A stretch of DNA of 64,000 bases from CBDBBY01 sp965203795 (GCA_965203795.1 OZ241915.1:186001-250000), one strand, 5' to 3'. Shown: positions 49,611 to 58,611, counted from the first letter of the stretch. The notes: generated by a model from the letters alone, not told the origin. Program-made: numbers and translations.

Positions 49611-50915
49611 ATGGCCCGTTCTCCCCGGAAGCCCGAGACCGGGCCGGACTTGGATGCGCTCCGGAGGTTCTCCGAACTCCCGGACCGGGAAGCGACCCCG
49701 TACTTCGGCGGGCGCGCTGACGAAATCGGCTTGGTCGAGCGCGCGTTGAACCGGATCCGCGAGCGGGCCCGGGAGGGCCACTGGCATCCTTCCGGAGGGG
49801 AAACCATCCTGTTCCAAGGCGCGCCGGGCGCCGGGAAAAGCGCGCTGCTGCACCATCTCGTGCGCGGCTGGCGGAGCGCCGGCCCGGAGGCGCCCGTGGT
49901 CGTCAGCACGGCAGCATCCCATTATGCCAACGAAGCTGCGCTTGCGATACGCGTGGCCAAGGCAGTCGATCCGACTCTGGCGGCGCGGTTCCGCCGCTCC
50001 GTTGCGACCCGCTCCAGCACAACCAGGTCGTTGCGCGGCGGAGTGCCCGGGGTCGCGACGGGCAACGCGGCGACTGAGATGTCGCGCCACGAAGCCGTGG
50101 CGCCCGCCGAGCCCGCGCTCGAGGATGTCATGGAAGCGATTTCGGAATCGAGGAGAACAATCGTCCTTGTCCTTGACGAAGCCCAGGTTCTCGAAAGCTT
50201 CGACGCGGACTCCGCGCGACCGGTCATCACCGGTCTGCACACGGGAAGCCACGGCGGATCTCTGCTGCCGGTGTTCGCCGGTCTTGCGCACTCCGGCACC
50301 GTGCTCCAGGATTGCGGCATTTCCCGGTTTTCCCGAGGTCACGACCGAACGCTGACAGTTCTTGCGGACGACGAAGCTGAAGAAATCGTCCATCTGATGC
50401 TTGCCGACTGCAGGGTTCGCGGAGACCGGGGGATCAAGCGCCAATGGGCGCAGGCACTCGCGAACGAAAGCTGCGGCTGGCCGCAGCATCTCCATGTCGC
50501 CATGCAGGCGCTTGCTGTCCAATTGCTGGCGGCTGCAACGCCGGGACAGCTTGAAGCGGTCGACAGCGGTTTTGGATTTGCGGTTCTGCGGGCATCCGCA
50601 TTGGCCCGGGATGAATACTATGAACGTCGGATCGATGAGCCGCTGGCTGCCGCGCGGCAACTGGTTGCAGAGACATTCCGGCGAATCGGCGATGAAGCCA
50701 CTCGCGAAGAGGCGCTCGGGCACATCCGCGCGGCGGCCCGGCCCGGGAGCGGCTTGCACAGCCTTCCACGGGACCACGACGAAGTGACGCTCCTCGATCG
50801 CATGATCCGGCGCGGCTTGCTTCAGCTTACCCACACAAAGATGCTCGCGTGCCCGATCCCGTCCCTCAGGGATTACGTCAAGCGTGCTGCCCAGCACGCC
50901 GCGCCCGGGACATAG
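49611..50915 (+). CDS. AAA-family ATPase of unknown function
   Basis: 434 residues. Walker A is GAPGAGKS (70-77) and Walker B is TIVLVLDEAQ (D189, E190). A region resembling the lid of Orc1/Cdc6 or STAND-type ATPases follows (SRFSRGHDRTLTVLADDEAE, then WPQHLHVAMQALAVQLL). The C-terminal part (TLLDRMIRRGLLQLTHTKML) looks like a winged helix. No membrane segment or signal peptide. The ATG at 49611 is preferred to the GTG just before it. The gene interrupts the usual adk-rpsM junction. I cannot assign a function; DNA binding, chromosome maintenance or defence are possibilities only. Confidence 0.75.
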   Translation: MARSPRKPETGPDLDALRRFSELPDREATPYFGGRADEIGLVERALNRIRERAREGHWHPSGGETILFQGAPGAGKSALLHHLVRGWRSAGPEAPVVVSTAASHYANEAALAIRVAKAVDPTLAARFRRSVATRSSTTRSLRGGVPGVATGNAATEMSRHEAVAPAEPALEDVMEAISESRRTIVLVLDEAQVLESFDADSARPVITGLHTGSHGGSLLPVFAGLAHSGTVLQDCGISRFSRGHDRTLTVLADDEAEEIVHLMLADCRVRGDRGIKRQWAQALANESCGWPQHLHVAMQALAVQLLAAATPGQLEAVDSGFGFAVLRASALARDEYYERRIDEPLAAARQLVAETFRRIGDEATREEALGHIRAAARPGSGLHSLPRDHDEVTLLDRMIRRGLLQLTHTKMLACPIPSLRDYVKRAAQHAAPGT

Positions 50916-51314
50916 ATCACTCACGCCGTTCACCAACACCGCTGCAATCATCGGCCGAGACCCTCAGCAGGCGCGTTTTCCGCGGTCGAGATACCGAAAT
51001 GCCCGAATAGGCGCAGGAAGCATTCAGGTTGAAAGTACGGTTCCAGGCGCCGCGTCCGCGAACGCCGCTCGCAAAGCTGGAATCGCGGTGCCGGGCAGGG
51101 AATCCGGGTGCGGGATTTTCTGCTTGACTTTTGCCGACGGCAGGCATAGCGGCCCTAGTTCCGAATACCCAACCGGCCTGAGCAAACCGTACTCCGACAG
51201 AACCGGATGCATTTGTGCCAATCCTATCGCGGGCGAGCGCCTTCCGCGCAACGCCCGGCGGCGGGATTTTGGCAGTTGCGGCGTGCTTGACGGAAACGCA
51301 GGAGGAACATTGAT
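50916..51314. other. Intergenic leader region upstream of rpsM
   Basis: 399 bp without a recognisable gene. It holds the promoter at 51124-51152 and a leader of about 155 nt before rpsM. A GC-rich inverted pattern (GGGCG at about 51230 with CGCCC at about 51255) could fold in the leader. The ribosome-binding site is GCAGGAGGAAC at 51298-51308. Confidence 0.5.
51124..51152 (+). promoter_or_regulatory. Candidate promoter for rpsM-rpsK-rpoA-rplQ
   Basis: TTGACT (51124-51129) with TAGCGG (51147-51152) at 17-bp spacing; the -10 is weak (CATAGC or ATAGCG at shorter spacing are alternatives). A separate promoter is needed because the ATPase gene and guaC cut these genes off from the spc operon. Confidence 0.5.
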
Positions 51315-51683
51315 TTGGCGCGTATCGCAGGCGTGAACATCAACGCAAGAAAGCGGGTGCCGATTGCGCTCACAGGGATCTTCGGCATCGGCGCGGCCTC
51401 CGCGGCGGACATCTGCGCGGCGGTCGGAATCGACCAGACCAAACGCGTGAACGAGCTTTCCGACGCCGAGACGCTCGCCCTTCGGGACCACATCGACCGG
51501 AATTACGCGGTCGAAGGCGATCTGAGGAGGGAAGTCCAGATGAACATCAAGCGGATGATGGATCTGGGATGCTACCGCGGACTCCGCCACAGGCGCGGGC
51601 TTCCGGTGCGCGGCCAGCGCACGCACACCAACGCCAGGACGCGAAAGGGCCCCGCGCGGCCGATCGCCGGCAAGAAGAAATAG
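51315..51683 (+). CDS. rpsM: 30S ribosomal protein S13
   Basis: 122 residues. The start is TTG at 51315, fixed by AGGAGGAAC just upstream and by the family start ARIAGVNINARKRVPIALTG. The C-terminal RGLPVRGQRTHTNARTRKGP is typical. It contacts the P-site tRNA and bridges to the 50S. Confidence 0.96.
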   Translation: MARIAGVNINARKRVPIALTGIFGIGAASAADICAAVGIDQTKRVNELSDAETLALRDHIDRNYAVEGDLRREVQMNIKRMMDLGCYRGLRHRRGLPVRGQRTHTNARTRKGPARPIAGKKK

Positions 51684-51695
51684 CGGGAGGCCCGG

Positions 51696-52085
51696 ATGGC
51701 ACGCGAATGGTCGAGGCCGAAACGGAAGGAGCGCAAGAACATCGCCATCGGCGTCGTTCACGTGAACGCCTCCTTCAACAACACCAAGATCCTGATATCC
51801 GACGTGCAGGGCAACGCGATCGCGTGGTCCTCCGCCGGCGCGATGGGATTCAAGGGATCGCGGAAGTCCACGCCGTACGCGGCGCAGCTGGCCGCGGAGG
51901 ATGTCGGGCGCAAGGCCCGCGAGCACGGCGTGAAGACCTTGGAGGTCCAGGTGCAGGGGCCGGGGTCCGGACGGGAAAGCGCGCTTCGCTCGCTTGCCGC
52001 GGCAGGATTCACGATCACGGCGATTCGCGACGTCACGCCGATCGCGCACAACGGCTGCCGCCCGCCCAAGCGCAGAAGGGTTTGA
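51696..52085 (+). CDS. rpsK: 30S ribosomal protein S11
   Basis: 129 residues: KERKNIAIGVVHVNASFNNT, GAMGFKGSRKSTPYAAQLAA, and the C-terminal VTPIAHNGCRPPKRRRV. Platform protein near the Shine-Dalgarno helix. Confidence 0.97.
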   Translation: MAREWSRPKRKERKNIAIGVVHVNASFNNTKILISDVQGNAIAWSSAGAMGFKGSRKSTPYAAQLAAEDVGRKAREHGVKTLEVQVQGPGSGRESALRSLAAAGFTITAIRDVTPIAHNGCRPPKRRRV

Positions 52086-52171
52086 ACCGGACCTTTCCGG
52101 CGCGCGGTTAGTCCAGTCCAGCAAACATCCGGTCCCGAGAGGGCCGAGTCCGCTATTGGAGACAGGTGACC

Positions 52172-53188
52172 ATGATACAGCAGAACTGGGAAGCGCTGAT
52201 CAAGCCTCGAACGATGGACATCGTCCCCGGCGAGAACCGCAGCCGCGAAGCCACCATTGTCGTGGAGCCGCTTGAGCGCGGATTCGGCCTGACGCTCGGC
52301 AACGCGCTCAGGCGGGTGCTGATGTCCTCTCTTCAGGGCGGCGCGATCACCAGCGTGCAGATCCACGGCGTGCTGCACGAGTTCTCCTCGATACCCGGCG
52401 TCCGCGAGGACGTCACCGAAATCGTCCTCAACCTGAAGGACATCGCGCTTCGCATGCAGGTCGAGGGTCCGCGCCGGCTGACGATTCGGGCGAAGGAGCC
52501 GGGCGCGGTCAAGGCGAAAGACATCTCCGCTTCGAACGGAATCGACATTCTCAACGGCGACCACGTGATCTGCCATCTGGACGCGGGCGCCGAGATCTCG
52601 ATGGACCTTACGGTGGACACCGGGAAGGGATACGTGCCGGCGGACCGGAGCCGGCCTGCCGAGGCTCCCATCGGCTTCATCCCCATCGACGCCATCTTCT
52701 CTCCGGTCAGGAAGGTGTCCTACGAAATCCAGCCGACCCGGGAAGGCCAGGTCCTGGACTACGACAAGCTGACCCTGAAGCTGGAGACGGACGGGTCCGT
52801 CACGCCGGAAGACGCCGTTGCCTACGCCGCGCGCATAATCCAGGACCAGCTGCAGACGTTCGTGAACTTCCGCGAGCCGGCGGCGGTCCTCAAGGACGAG
52901 GAGGCGGTGACGGCGGAATTCAATCCGCAGCTGCTCAAGAAGGTGGACGAGCTGGAGCTGTCGGTCCGCGCCGCCAACTGCCTGAAGAACGACAACATCG
53001 TCTACATCGGCGATCTCGTGCAGAGGTCGGAGCAGGAGATGATGCGGACCCCGAACTTCGGGCGGAAGTCCTTGCACGAGATCAAGGAGCTGCTCGCGAA
53101 GATGGATCTGCATCTCGGAATGGAGACGTCGGGCTGGCCCCCGGAAAACATCGAATCCTTGGCGAAGCAGCACGAGAACGACCTGTGA
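52172..53188 (+). CDS. rpoA: RNA polymerase alpha subunit
   Basis: 338 residues. The ATG at 52172 sits 9 nt after GGAGA; a GTG two codons earlier is possible. N-terminal dimerisation blocks are EPLERGFGLTLGNALRRVLM and SIPGVREDVTEIVLNLK. The C-terminal domain that contacts UP elements and activators contains LELSVRAANCLKNDNIVYIG and NFGRKSLHEIKE. Confidence 0.97.
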   Translation: MIQQNWEALIKPRTMDIVPGENRSREATIVVEPLERGFGLTLGNALRRVLMSSLQGGAITSVQIHGVLHEFSSIPGVREDVTEIVLNLKDIALRMQVEGPRRLTIRAKEPGAVKAKDISASNGIDILNGDHVICHLDAGAEISMDLTVDTGKGYVPADRSRPAEAPIGFIPIDAIFSPVRKVSYEIQPTREGQVLDYDKLTLKLETDGSVTPEDAVAYAARIIQDQLQTFVNFREPAAVLKDEEAVTAEFNPQLLKKVDELELSVRAANCLKNDNIVYIGDLVQRSEQEMMRTPNFGRKSLHEIKELLAKMDLHLGMETSGWPPENIESLAKQHENDL

Positions 53189-53286
53189 TTCGTTGACGGG
53201 GGCAAGCCCCCGGACTAGAAGGCACGCGCTCCGCATCCGCTTGCCGCGGCAACGCGAAAGCGGCCTGAACGAAAGGAAGGAACGGC

Positions 53287-53706
53287 ATGCGCCACGCGCA
53301 CGGCTACCGCCGCCTCGGCCGGACGAGCGAGCACCGGAAGGCGATGTTCGCGAACATGGCGGGCGCGCTGATCGAGCACGAGCAGATCACGACGACGCTG
53401 CCGAAGGCGAAGGAGATGCGCCGGGTCGCGGAGAAGCTCATCACTCTGGGCAAGCGCGGCGACCTGCATGCGCGCCGGCAGGCCGGCGCGAAGCTCAAGC
53501 AGGCCGCGCATCTCAGGAAGCTGTTCGAAGTGCTGGGCCCGCGGTACAAGGAGCGGAACGGCGGATGCGTCCGGGTTCTGAAGGCGGGCTTCCGCCGCGG
53601 CGACATGGCGCCCATGGCGATCCTCGAGCTTGTGGACCGGGACGTCGATGCCAAGGGCGCGGCCGACAGGGAGCGCGCGGCATCCGAAACCGCGGAAGAG
53701 GCTTGA
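53287..53706 (+). CDS. rplQ: 50S ribosomal protein L17
   Basis: 139 residues: RHAHGYRRLGRTSEHRKAMF, LITLGKRGDLHARRQA and GPRYKERNGGCVRVLKAGFR. Last ribosomal gene of the cluster, followed by a terminator-like hairpin. The acidic C-terminal tail is species-variable. Confidence 0.97.
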   Translation: MRHAHGYRRLGRTSEHRKAMFANMAGALIEHEQITTTLPKAKEMRRVAEKLITLGKRGDLHARRQAGAKLKQAAHLRKLFEVLGPRYKERNGGCVRVLKAGFRRGDMAPMAILELVDRDVDAKGAADRERAASETAEEA

Positions 53707-53713
53707 CGGCGAA

Positions 53714-53739
53714 GCCGCGTTCGGCGGGCGCGGGTTTTT
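53714..53739 (+). terminator. Probable terminator after rplQ
   Basis: CCGCG (53715-53719) can pair with CGCGG (53729-53733) and five T residues follow after GG (53735-53739). The stem is short, so the call is moderate. It would separate the ribosomal genes from rarA. Confidence 0.5.
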
Positions 53740-53780
53740 CGGCTCCGACCGGGGTGCCGACCTAAGCTCCGCGCGCAAAC

Positions 53781-55121
53781 GTGCCGCTTGAACCGTTGGC
53801 CGGGCCGGAACCGCCCAAGGGACGCGGCGGCGGATCGGACTCCGGGGAACTCCGTCCGCTGGCGGACCGGCTCAGGCCGCGTTCGCTGGACGAGGTCGTG
53901 GGGCAGGATCACCTGCTGGCGCCGGACGGGCCCATCGGATCCATGCTGTCGGCCGGCGCGCTGCACTCAATGGTGCTGTGGGGTCCGCCGGGAGTCGGAA
54001 AGACGACGATCGCCCGTCTGGTCGCCGAAGGCTCCGGCAGGGAATTCATCCAGGTCAGCGCCGTCCATGCAGGCGTCGCCGAGCTGAAGAAGATCTTCGG
54101 CGCGGCCCGGGAGCGTCTTGGCATGGGCCGGGGAACCGTCCTGTTCGTGGACGAGATCCACAGGTTCAACAGGGCGCAGCAGGACGGCTTCCTTCCGTAT
54201 GTCGAGGACGGCAGCATTGCGCTGATCGGCGCGACGACCGAAAACCCGTCGTTCGAGTTGAACTCCGCGCTGCTTTCGCGCGCCCAGGTCATGATTCTGA
54301 GGCGGCTCGGACACGAGAGCCTCGAGCTGCTAATGCGGCGCGCGGAAGACGCGTTCGGCGCGCCCTTGAACCTGACCGCCGACGCGCGGGAGATGATGAT
54401 CGGAATCGCGGACGGCGATGGCCGGGCGCTGTTCAACCTCGTCGAAAGGGCCGCCTCCGCGAAGCGCGAGGTGGACGGGCAGGCGCTGCTGCGGATGCTT
54501 ACGCGCCGGTCGGCTCTGTACGACAAGTCGCAGGACTGGCACTACAACCTGATTTCGGCGCTTCACAAGTCCGTGCGCGGATCCGATCCGGACGCCGCTC
54601 TGTACTGGCTGGCGCGGATGTTCGCAGGAGGGGAGGACCCGCGCTACATCGCCAGGCGGGTCACCCGGATGTCGGTCGAGGATGTCGGGCTGAGCGATCC
54701 CCACGCGCTCGCTTTCTGCCTGAACGCCTGGGAGGCTTACGAGCGCCTCGGGAGCCCCGAGGGGGAACTCGCGATCGCGCAAGCGGTCGTGTATCTTGCG
54801 CTGTCCCCGAAATCCAACGCCGTCCACAAGGCCGCCAAGTCGGCCGATGCCGAAGCACGGAGGACGGGTTCGCTGCCGCCCCCGAAGCACATCCTGAACG
54901 CGCCGACGAAACTCATGAAGGACATCGGATATTCCGAGGGCTACCAGTACGACCACGATTTCGACTCGGGCGTCTCCGGCCAGGACTACTTTCCCGAAGG
55001 GGCACGGCGGGTAGAGTTCTACCGGCCCGTCGAGCGCGGATTCGAACGGACGATGAAGAAACGGCTGGATTATTTCAAAGGCATCCGGCGCCGCGCCAGG
55101 CTGAAGGGCGGCGGGCAGTGA
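53781..55121 (+). CDS. rarA: Replication-associated recombination protein A (MgsA/RarA AAA ATPase)
   Basis: 446 residues. ADRLRPRSLDEVVGQDHLL is the family start block, Walker A is GPPGVGKT (68-75), and Walker B is VLFVDEIHRFN, as in RarA and eukaryotic WRNIP1. The C-terminal tetramerisation part includes DWHYNLISALHKSVRGSDPD and ALYWLARMFAGGEDPRYIAR. It acts at stalled replication forks. The start is GTG at 53781. Downstream genes are tightly packed with it. Confidence 0.93.
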   Translation: MPLEPLAGPEPPKGRGGGSDSGELRPLADRLRPRSLDEVVGQDHLLAPDGPIGSMLSAGALHSMVLWGPPGVGKTTIARLVAEGSGREFIQVSAVHAGVAELKKIFGAARERLGMGRGTVLFVDEIHRFNRAQQDGFLPYVEDGSIALIGATTENPSFELNSALLSRAQVMILRRLGHESLELLMRRAEDAFGAPLNLTADAREMMIGIADGDGRALFNLVERAASAKREVDGQALLRMLTRRSALYDKSQDWHYNLISALHKSVRGSDPDAALYWLARMFAGGEDPRYIARRVTRMSVEDVGLSDPHALAFCLNAWEAYERLGSPEGELAIAQAVVYLALSPKSNAVHKAAKSADAEARRTGSLPPPKHILNAPTKLMKDIGYSEGYQYDHDFDSGVSGQDYFPEGARRVEFYRPVERGFERTMKKRLDYFKGIRRRARLKGGGQ

Positions 55122-55152
55122 GCGCAGCCGGCCCCGCGCCGGAATCCGGGCC

Positions 55153-55536
55153 GTGATCCAGTCGATCCTTCAGGTCGCGCTCGGAGGCGCGCTCGGCGCC
55201 GCGGCGCGCTACGTTACCGGACTGGCCGCGGCCCGGGCGTTCGGGACCGATTTCCCTTACGGCACGCTGGCGGTCAACGGAATCGGCTCGTTCCTGATGG
55301 GTCTGGGTTTCGTAGTTCTGGTCGGCCCGGAGGGCGAGGAGAGCGGGTTCGCCCCGCTGCTGCTTGTCGGCGTGCTTGGCGGGTACACCACGTTTTCCGC
55401 CTACTCGCTTGAAGTGTGGCAGCTGTTCACGGCGGGACGGCACGCCGCGGCCCTCGGATACGCCGCAGGTTCCTCGGCGCTTGCGATTGCGGCTCTGGCT
55501 GTCGGCGTGCTGGTCGCCAAGTCGGTGCTGGCATGA
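55153..55536 (+). CDS. crcB: Fluoride ion channel CrcB/FluC
   Basis: 127 residues with four membrane helices. GGALGAAARYVTG, NGIGSFLMG (the pore Asn-containing block) and GVLGGYTTFSAYSLE are diagnostic. Fluc channels are dual-topology dimers exporting fluoride; here a single full gene implies a homodimer. Start is GTG at 55153. No fluoride riboswitch precedes it. The stop overlaps the next gene (ATGA). Confidence 0.93.
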   Translation: MIQSILQVALGGALGAAARYVTGLAAARAFGTDFPYGTLAVNGIGSFLMGLGFVVLVGPEGEESGFAPLLLVGVLGGYTTFSAYSLEVWQLFTAGRHAAALGYAAGSSALAIAALAVGVLVAKSVLA

Positions 55537-56576
55537 GCGGCGTCCGGACCGAAACCGTCGCTGCCGGCGACGACGGCCGGAGGCTGGACCGCTGGCTTAA
55601 ACGGCAGTTCCCGCGCCTTCCGCAGTCCCGGATAGAACGGATTTGCAGAAAGGGCGAAATCCGCGTCGACGGCGCCCGCGCCAAGCCGCGCACGATTCTT
55701 TCGGAAGGCCAGAAAGTGCGGATTCCGCCGATAGCCGCGGGAGACGCGCCCGCGCCCCGGCTGGAAGCTGCGGACCCGGCCGACGCGGAGCTTCTGAGAT
55801 CGTCGGTTCTGTACCGCGACGAGGACTTGATCGCGTTGAACAAGCCGCCGGGAATGGCGACCCAAGGCGGCACTGGCCAGACCCGCCATGTTGACCAAGC
55901 TTCGGCCGCGCTGTGCGGGCCGGGCGAAGCCAAGCCACGCCTTGTTCACAGGCTCGATAAGGACACTTCGGGAGTGCTCGTGCTCGCGAGGTCCGCCAAG
56001 GCCGCGCGGCTGCTCGGCGCGATGTTCAAGGAAAGGGCGACGCAAAAGCTTTACTGGGCTCTTGTGTCCGGGGTTCCGGCGGCCCGGTCGGGCGTCATCC
56101 GCCTGCCGCTTTCCCGGAGGCGTGCCGGCGCCGGTCCGAAGATGGGTCCCGCATCGGGGAGCGGCTCGGACGCTGTTCCCGAAGCCAAGCCCGCCGAGAC
56201 CCGGTATGCAGTCCTTGCCGAATTGGGCAAGCAGGCTTCCCTTGTGGCGCTGAAGCCGGTTACGGGCCGGACCCACCAGATCCGGGCCCACATGGCGCAT
56301 GCGGGCCATCCGGTGATCGGGGACCGGGCTTACGGTTCGCGCCGGGCGGATGCGGAAGGCTCCGGTCCCGTCGATCTGATCCGGGCCAACAGCGGGCTGC
56401 ACCTTCACGCCCGCAGCCTGGGCTTCCGCCATCCGCGGAGCGGGCGGCTCTTGAATCTGGTTGCGCCGCTTCCGCGCCACATGCGGGATCTGTTCTCGGC
56501 GATGGAGTGGTCCGAGGACCAGTTCGATTCCGAATCGGCGGCGCATCCGCTTCTGGCAGCGGACGAGGACGGATGA
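55533..56576 (+). CDS. RluC/RluD-family 23S rRNA pseudouridine synthase
   Basis: 347 residues. An N-terminal S4 RNA-binding domain (RLDRWLKRQFPRLPQSRIER then GEIRVDGARAK) is followed by the catalytic domain with HRLDKDTSG (catalytic D142), and TGRTHQIRAHMAHAGHPVIG. The position between crcB and an ATP12 gene resembles alphaproteobacterial loci annotated rluC, but the exact target uridines cannot be read from sequence. The ATG at 55533 overlaps the crcB stop. A shadow start 39 codons upstream lies inside crcB. Confidence 0.9.
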   Translation: MSGVRTETVAAGDDGRRLDRWLKRQFPRLPQSRIERICRKGEIRVDGARAKPRTILSEGQKVRIPPIAAGDAPAPRLEAADPADAELLRSSVLYRDEDLIALNKPPGMATQGGTGQTRHVDQASAALCGPGEAKPRLVHRLDKDTSGVLVLARSAKAARLLGAMFKERATQKLYWALVSGVPAARSGVIRLPLSRRRAGAGPKMGPASGSGSDAVPEAKPAETRYAVLAELGKQASLVALKPVTGRTHQIRAHMAHAGHPVIGDRAYGSRRADAEGSGPVDLIRANSGLHLHARSLGFRHPRSGRLLNLVAPLPRHMRDLFSAMEWSEDQFDSESAAHPLLAADEDG

Positions 56577-57305
56577 ATGCGAATGCGGAAGCAGGCCCGG
56601 AACTGGACGCGCGCCGCGGTGTCGGCATCCGGCGGGCGCTACAGGGTGCTTCTTGACGGCCGGGAGCACCGGACGCCCGGCGGCCGTGCCATCGGCTTTC
56701 CGACCCGCATGCTCGCGGACGCCGTCGCCGACGAGCTGAACCAAGTACAGGGCGAAATCGACTGGAGCGCGCTTCCGTTCGCCCTGCGCAGCGTGCGGGC
56801 GGCGGACCTCCTGCCCGGCCCGCGCGCCGAGACGGTGGAAAGGCTATCGGGCTACGCCGGCTCCGACCTCCTTTGCTATCGCGCACCGGAGCCTCGGGAG
56901 CTGGCCGAAAGGCAGGCGAAGGCTTGGGATCCTATGCTGGAATGGGCGGAGCGGGAGTTCGGCGCGCCGCTCAGCCCAAGCATCGGCGTCGTTCCGGTTG
57001 CGCAGCCCCGGGAGAGCGTGGAAAGGCTTCGGTCGGCGGTTTCGGCAATGGGGCCGTTCACGCTGACCGCGCTCAACGAGCTGGCCACGCTTTCCGGCTC
57101 CCTTCTGCTCGGCCTGTGCGCGCTTGGAAAGGTAGCGCCCGCCAGCGATCTTTGGCGCGTGTCGAGGATCGACGAGGATTGGCAGCGGGAGCGCTGGGGA
57201 AGCGACGACGAAGCTGAACAGGCCGCCGCGGACGGCGAGCGATCCTTCCGGCGCGCCTTCGAATTCGCGGAGGCTTGCAACAGCGCGGCCAAGCCGTCAA
57301 ACTGA
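56577..57305 (+). CDS. ATP12-family F1-ATPase assembly chaperone
   Basis: 242 residues. The family core includes YRVLLDGREHRTPGGRAIGF, ALPFALRSVRAADLLPG-type mid-region, DLLCYRAPEPRELAERQAKA and WDPMLEWAEREFGAPL. ATP12 binds the alpha subunit of F1 during assembly and is found in mitochondria and alphaproteobacteria, which supports the taxonomic call. The ATG is one base after the preceding stop. The final 60 residues are variable and acidic. Confidence 0.9.
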   Translation: MRMRKQARNWTRAAVSASGGRYRVLLDGREHRTPGGRAIGFPTRMLADAVADELNQVQGEIDWSALPFALRSVRAADLLPGPRAETVERLSGYAGSDLLCYRAPEPRELAERQAKAWDPMLEWAEREFGAPLSPSIGVVPVAQPRESVERLRSAVSAMGPFTLTALNELATLSGSLLLGLCALGKVAPASDLWRVSRIDEDWQRERWGSDDEAEQAAADGERSFRRAFEFAEACNSAAKPSN

Positions 57306-57464
57306 TCTGCGGAACCCCCTTCACCGCCCAATGGCGCTGAAGATTCCAACTTGACGATGCATTGCGGATTTGAAACAGGGGCGCATGCATGGTTTTCCAT
57401 TGCTGATGGGTAGTGCGGGCTGCGGAGTGCCGGAGCCCGGAGGCAACAACAGAGGAGAAACAGG
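57306..57464 (+). promoter_or_regulatory. Upstream region of the aap operon
   Basis: 159 bp between the ATP12 gene and aapJ. TTGACG at 57351-57356 is a good -35 candidate but no clear -10 follows at standard spacing. The ribosome-binding site is GAGGAG shortly before the aapJ ATG. Confidence 0.35.
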
Positions 57465-58478
57465 ATGAGGAAATCTCTATTGATCGGCACGGCATCGGCC
57501 GTGCTGGCAGCGGGTGCCGCAGGTGCGGCCACGCTGGACGACGTGATGGCTAAGGGCTTCCTGCAGTGCGGCGTTTCGACCGGACTGGTGGGCTTCGCGG
57601 CCCCGGACGCCGACGGCAACTGGGACGGCTTTGATGTCGACTACTGCCGCGCCGTCGCGGCGGCGGTCTTCGGCGACCGGGAGGCGGTCAAGTTCACGCC
57701 GACGACCGGCAAGACCCGCTTCACCGCTCTCGCTTCGGGCGAAGTCGATCTGCTTGCGCGGAACACGACTTGGACCTTCTCCCGCGACACCGATCTCAAG
57801 CAGACGTTCGTGGGCATCAACTACTATGACGGCCAAGGCTTCATGGTACACGCTTCAAGCGGAGTGGGTTCCGCGACCGAGCTGGACGGCGCCACGGTGT
57901 GCATCCAGACGGGCACGACCACCGAGCTGAACCTTGCCGACTTCTTCCGTGCCAACAACATGTCGTACGAGCCGGTTCCGATCGAGACCAACGCCGAGGC
58001 TCGCGAGCAGTTCTTCGCGGAAGCCTGCGACGTTTACACGACGGACCGTTCCGGCCTCGCCGCGACGCGCGCGACTGCCGAGGACCCGTCCACGCTCGTG
58101 GTGCTCCCGGAGATCATTTCCAAGGAGCCGCTCGGGCCGCTGGTCCGCCACGGCGACGACCAGTGGGCCGACATCGGCCGCTGGGTTCTCAACGCGCTGA
58201 TCACGGCCGAGGAGAAGGGAATCACCGAGGGCAACGTCGCCGACATGGCGTCCGGCACCAACGATCCCGAGATCAACCGTCTTCTCGGCTCCGAGGGCAA
58301 TCTCGGCGAGATGATCGGACTGTCAGCCGACTGGGCGGTCAATGCGATCATGGCTGGAGGAAATTACGGCGAGATCTTCGAGCGCCACATCGGCGTCAAC
58401 ACGGCGATCGGGCTGGAGCGCGGCGTGAACGCCCTCTACACCGACGGCGGCCTGATCTACTCGCCTCCGTTCCGTTGA
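57465..58478 (+). CDS. aapJ: General L-amino-acid ABC transporter substrate-binding protein AapJ
   Basis: 337 residues, periplasmic. Signal peptide MRKSLLIGTASAVLAAGAAG with likely cleavage before ATLD. Family blocks are VMAKGFLQCGVSTGLVGFAA, GFDVDYCRAVAAAVFGD, LASGEVDLLARNTTWTFSRD and YFDGQGF-like NYYDGQGFMVHAS. AapJ-type receptors bind a broad range of L-amino acids. First of four co-directional genes; two strong hairpins separate it from aapQ, fitting higher receptor output. Confidence 0.94.
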   Translation: MRKSLLIGTASAVLAAGAAGAATLDDVMAKGFLQCGVSTGLVGFAAPDADGNWDGFDVDYCRAVAAAVFGDREAVKFTPTTGKTRFTALASGEVDLLARNTTWTFSRDTDLKQTFVGINYYDGQGFMVHASSGVGSATELDGATVCIQTGTTTELNLADFFRANNMSYEPVPIETNAEAREQFFAEACDVYTTDRSGLAATRATAEDPSTLVVLPEIISKEPLGPLVRHGDDQWADIGRWVLNALITAEEKGITEGNVADMASGTNDPEINRLLGSEGNLGEMIGLSADWAVNAIMAGGNYGEIFERHIGVNTAIGLERGVNALYTDGGLIYSPPFR

Positions 58479-58487
58479 TCGGATGAG

Positions 58488-58513
58488 CGGAAGCGCGGGT
58501 CTCCGCGCTTCCG
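58488..58513 (+). promoter_or_regulatory. First aapJ-aapQ intercistronic hairpin
   Basis: CGGAAGCGCGG pairs with CCGCGCTTCCG (11 bp, perfect) around GTCT, starting 9 nt after the aapJ stop and followed by TTTG. Likely a 3'-end stabiliser or partial terminator of the aapJ message. Confidence 0.7.
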
Positions 58514-58541
58514 TTTGCTGAGCACAGGCTCCAAACAATCA

Positions 58542-58573
58542 GAAGCTGCCGTTTGCGCGCAAACGGCAGCTTC
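58542..58573 (+). promoter_or_regulatory. Second aapJ-aapQ hairpin, perfect 32-bp palindrome
   Basis: GAAGCTGCCGTTTGCG is followed directly by its exact reverse complement, giving a 16-bp perfect dyad that ends 38 nt before the aapQ ATG. As RNA it would form a very stable hairpin; as DNA it could be an operator. No T-run follows. Confidence 0.75.
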
Positions 58574-58611
58574 ATGTTGACCAAGCAGCAATTCCGCAAG
58601 CCGACGCCGAC

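Noticed and set aside
55122..55152. Fluoride riboswitch before crcB
   Set aside because: Only about 30 nt separate rarA from crcB, too short for the aptamer, and its conserved sequence is not visible.
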